From Phycisphaerales bacterium UBA1926 (GTDB taxonomy: Bacteria > Planctomycetota > Phycisphaerae > Phycisphaerales > UBA1924), in NCBI GenBank assembly GCA_002337215.1, contig DDFO01000060.1, forward strand, positions 2,373-24,099: 21,727 nucleotides of DNA. Direction: 5' to 3'. The translations under genes were made by a program, and so were the position numbers. The notes under the pieces were generated by a model, which saw nothing but the letters and a program-made list of their open reading frames with translations, was not told where the DNA came from and ran no database searches. Shown here piece by piece: positions 20,672 to 21,727 of this stretch (its first letter is position 1; the number at the start of each line of letters is the position of its first letter).

Positions 20672-21582
20672 GCCATCGCGAACTTGCGGCTCTCGCGGTC
20701 GCTCATCGGTGCGCCCGACCAGCGGTAGAGCTTCGCCGTGGCGTCGCGGAGCATCTCGGTCGGGTCGCCGGTGCCCTCGGTGAACAGGCGGTCGTGCTCG
20801 TAGGTGATCCAGCCGTCGTAGCCGACGGAGGAGAGGTGGCGGACGAAGCCCTCGACGCCGAGCCCGCCGAGATCCAGGTCGCCCTCGCCGAGCGGGGCGG
20901 TGGTCGCCGGTGTGCCGGATTCGCGATCGCCGACCTTGAGATCGCGGAGCTTGACGGTCGAGAGATCACCTGCGAGCAGACGGACGCCCTCGATAGGGTC
21001 TTCTTCCGCGGCAACGGCGACGGCGGGGTTGTACGCCGCGGCGATGTTCCGCGTGCCGATCCGGTCGATGATCTCCCGGAGGTCGGCGGCGGTCGGGAAC
21101 GAGCCCCCGTTCTCGATCAGCAGGCGGACACCGGTGTGGCGGGCGGTCGTCGCGGCGAGTTCGAGGCGTTGGAGGATGCGGGGAAGGCCACTCGACCGGC
21201 TCTCGTGCTCGAGTTCGAATCCGAAAACACGCACGAACGGGCACTCGAGTGACGCGGCGGTCGCGACGGCCCGCTTGGTGTCGCGGACGGGGCGTTCGAA
21301 ATCGCCGATGACCCGGCCGATGATGGGCGGGAACACGATCTGGTCGTAGCGGATCGACGTTGCGATGCAGGAAGGCTCGATCCCCTCGTGCTCGAACATC
21401 TCGCGGAGCTTGCGGGCGCTGGTGTAGCAGGGCTCGCAGGCGAGGTCCGATCCCGATTGGCCGCCCCCGGTCTGGCCGAACGAGCGGAGTTCGATGCCGG
21501 CGTAGCCCAGTTCGCGGGCGAGGGGCACGATGCGGTCGAGCGTCCAGTCGGGGCAGGCGATGGTGCTGAAAGCGGGCTTCAT
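20668..21582 (-). CDS. TIM-barrel sugar phosphate isomerase/epimerase-like protein
   Basis: 304 residues from the ATG at 21582, chosen because the barrel starts right there (MKPAFSTIACPDWTLDRIV); a GTG 36 bases upstream adds only a Pro/Arg-rich tag. The fold is the xylose isomerase-like barrel: LARELGYAGIELRSFG, VRVFGFELEHE, RLLIENGGSFP, NIAAAYNPAVA, and the late WITYEHDRL with a likely metal-binding Glu. Family members interconvert sugars, keto acids or inositols using a divalent metal. The substrate cannot be told. It is first in a two-gene unit with queG, overlapping by 4 bases. Its product is cytoplasmic. Confidence 0.85.
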   Translation of the reverse strand: MKPAFSTIACPDWTLDRIVPLARELGYAGIELRSFGQTGGGQSGSDLACEPCYTSARKLREMFEHEGIEPSCIATSIRYDQIVFPPIIGRVIGDFERPVRDTKRAVATAASLECPFVRVFGFELEHESRSSGLPRILQRLELAATTARHTGVRLLIENGGSFPTAADLREIIDRIGTRNIAAAYNPAVAVAAEEDPIEGVRLLAGDLSTVKLRDLKVGDRESGTPATTAPLGEGDLDLGGLGVEGFVRHLSSVGYDGWITYEHDRLFTEGTGDPTEMLRDATAKLYRWSGAPMSDRESRKFAMA

Positions 21583-21686
21583 CGGGGCGGGTTCCGTTCG
21601 GGGCAGAAAGGGTCTCACCGGGCTATCCGTGCCGGCCTCATGGTAGTGGGGCAGAGTCGACGGAGTCGGGGTTTGGCGATAAAGAG

Positions 21687-21711
21687 CACTGACCTGCTGG
21701 GCAGGTCAGTG
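21687..21711. repeat. Perfect 10-bp stem hairpin
   Basis: CACTGACCTG, loop CTGGG, CAGGTCAGTG. The stem is perfect and stable and lies upstream of the isomerase-like gene, near the window edge. It may be a terminator for a gene lying to the right or left, or a dispersed palindromic repeat. There is no U-run on the plus strand. Confidence 0.6.
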
Positions 21712-21727
21712 GCACGAGGTTGAGGTG

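Noticed and set aside
1..21727. CRISPR array or tandem repeat block
   Set aside because: No regularly spaced direct repeats were found on reading through the window; only single hairpins, isolated inverted repeats and one repeated pair occur.

Overview
This window looks like the chromosome of a planctomycete, most likely of the Phycisphaerae/Phycisphaerales type. The evidence is the high GC content, a PEP-CTERM-like tail (VPAPG, hydrophobic stretch, RRCRR), two secreted proteins ending in the cysteine-bounded duplicated dockerin-like module typical of that group, and an H-x9-DG type pseudopilin. This assignment rests on protein style, not on a marker gene.

Layout. (1) Bases 1-1846, plus strand: the end of a large secreted beta-rich protein with a PEP-CTERM-like tail, overlapped by a secreted protein with a cohesin-like domain and a dockerin-like module. 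(2) 1848-2754: a 5'-truncated, frameshifted IS3-family insertion sequence whose right terminus is intact. (3) 2859-8756, minus strand: a four-gene operon encoding a membrane kinase-like (probably pseudokinase) PEGA protein, a secreted protein sharing its C-terminal beta domain, a full VirD4/TraG type IV coupling ATPase, and an unknown hydrophilic protein. No other type IV secretion genes are visible. (4) 8757-10323: an integration zone with a 3' relic of tRNA-Lys(CTT), a compact cassette of small overlapping minus-strand genes, and a 3' relic of tRNA-Pro(GGG) read antisense by an integrase-tail-like ORF. (5) 10324-12691, plus strand: a nitrilase-GNAT fusion and a SET-domain protein. (6) 12795-15240, minus strand: a promoter candidate, a clear cobalamin riboswitch, a secreted dockerin-type surface protein and a pseudopilin. 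(7) 15315-16406, minus strand: a GluR0-like ligand-gated potassium channel. (8) 16515-19676, plus strand: a tight operon of a metallo-beta-lactamase-fold hydrolase, a hotdog-like protein and a polytopic membrane protein. (9) 19667-21582, minus strand: a TIM-barrel sugar isomerase-like protein overlapping queG (epoxyqueuosine reductase).

The two most interesting systems are the B12-riboswitch unit, in which vitamin B12 apparently controls a surface-anchored protein and a pseudopilin (a possible envelope B12 capture or uptake module, by inference), and the pseudokinase/secreted protein/VirD4 operon, a coupling protein without its usual secretion machinery. Regions 2 to 4 look acquired or rearranged; regions 5 to 9 look like ordinary chromosomal backbone.
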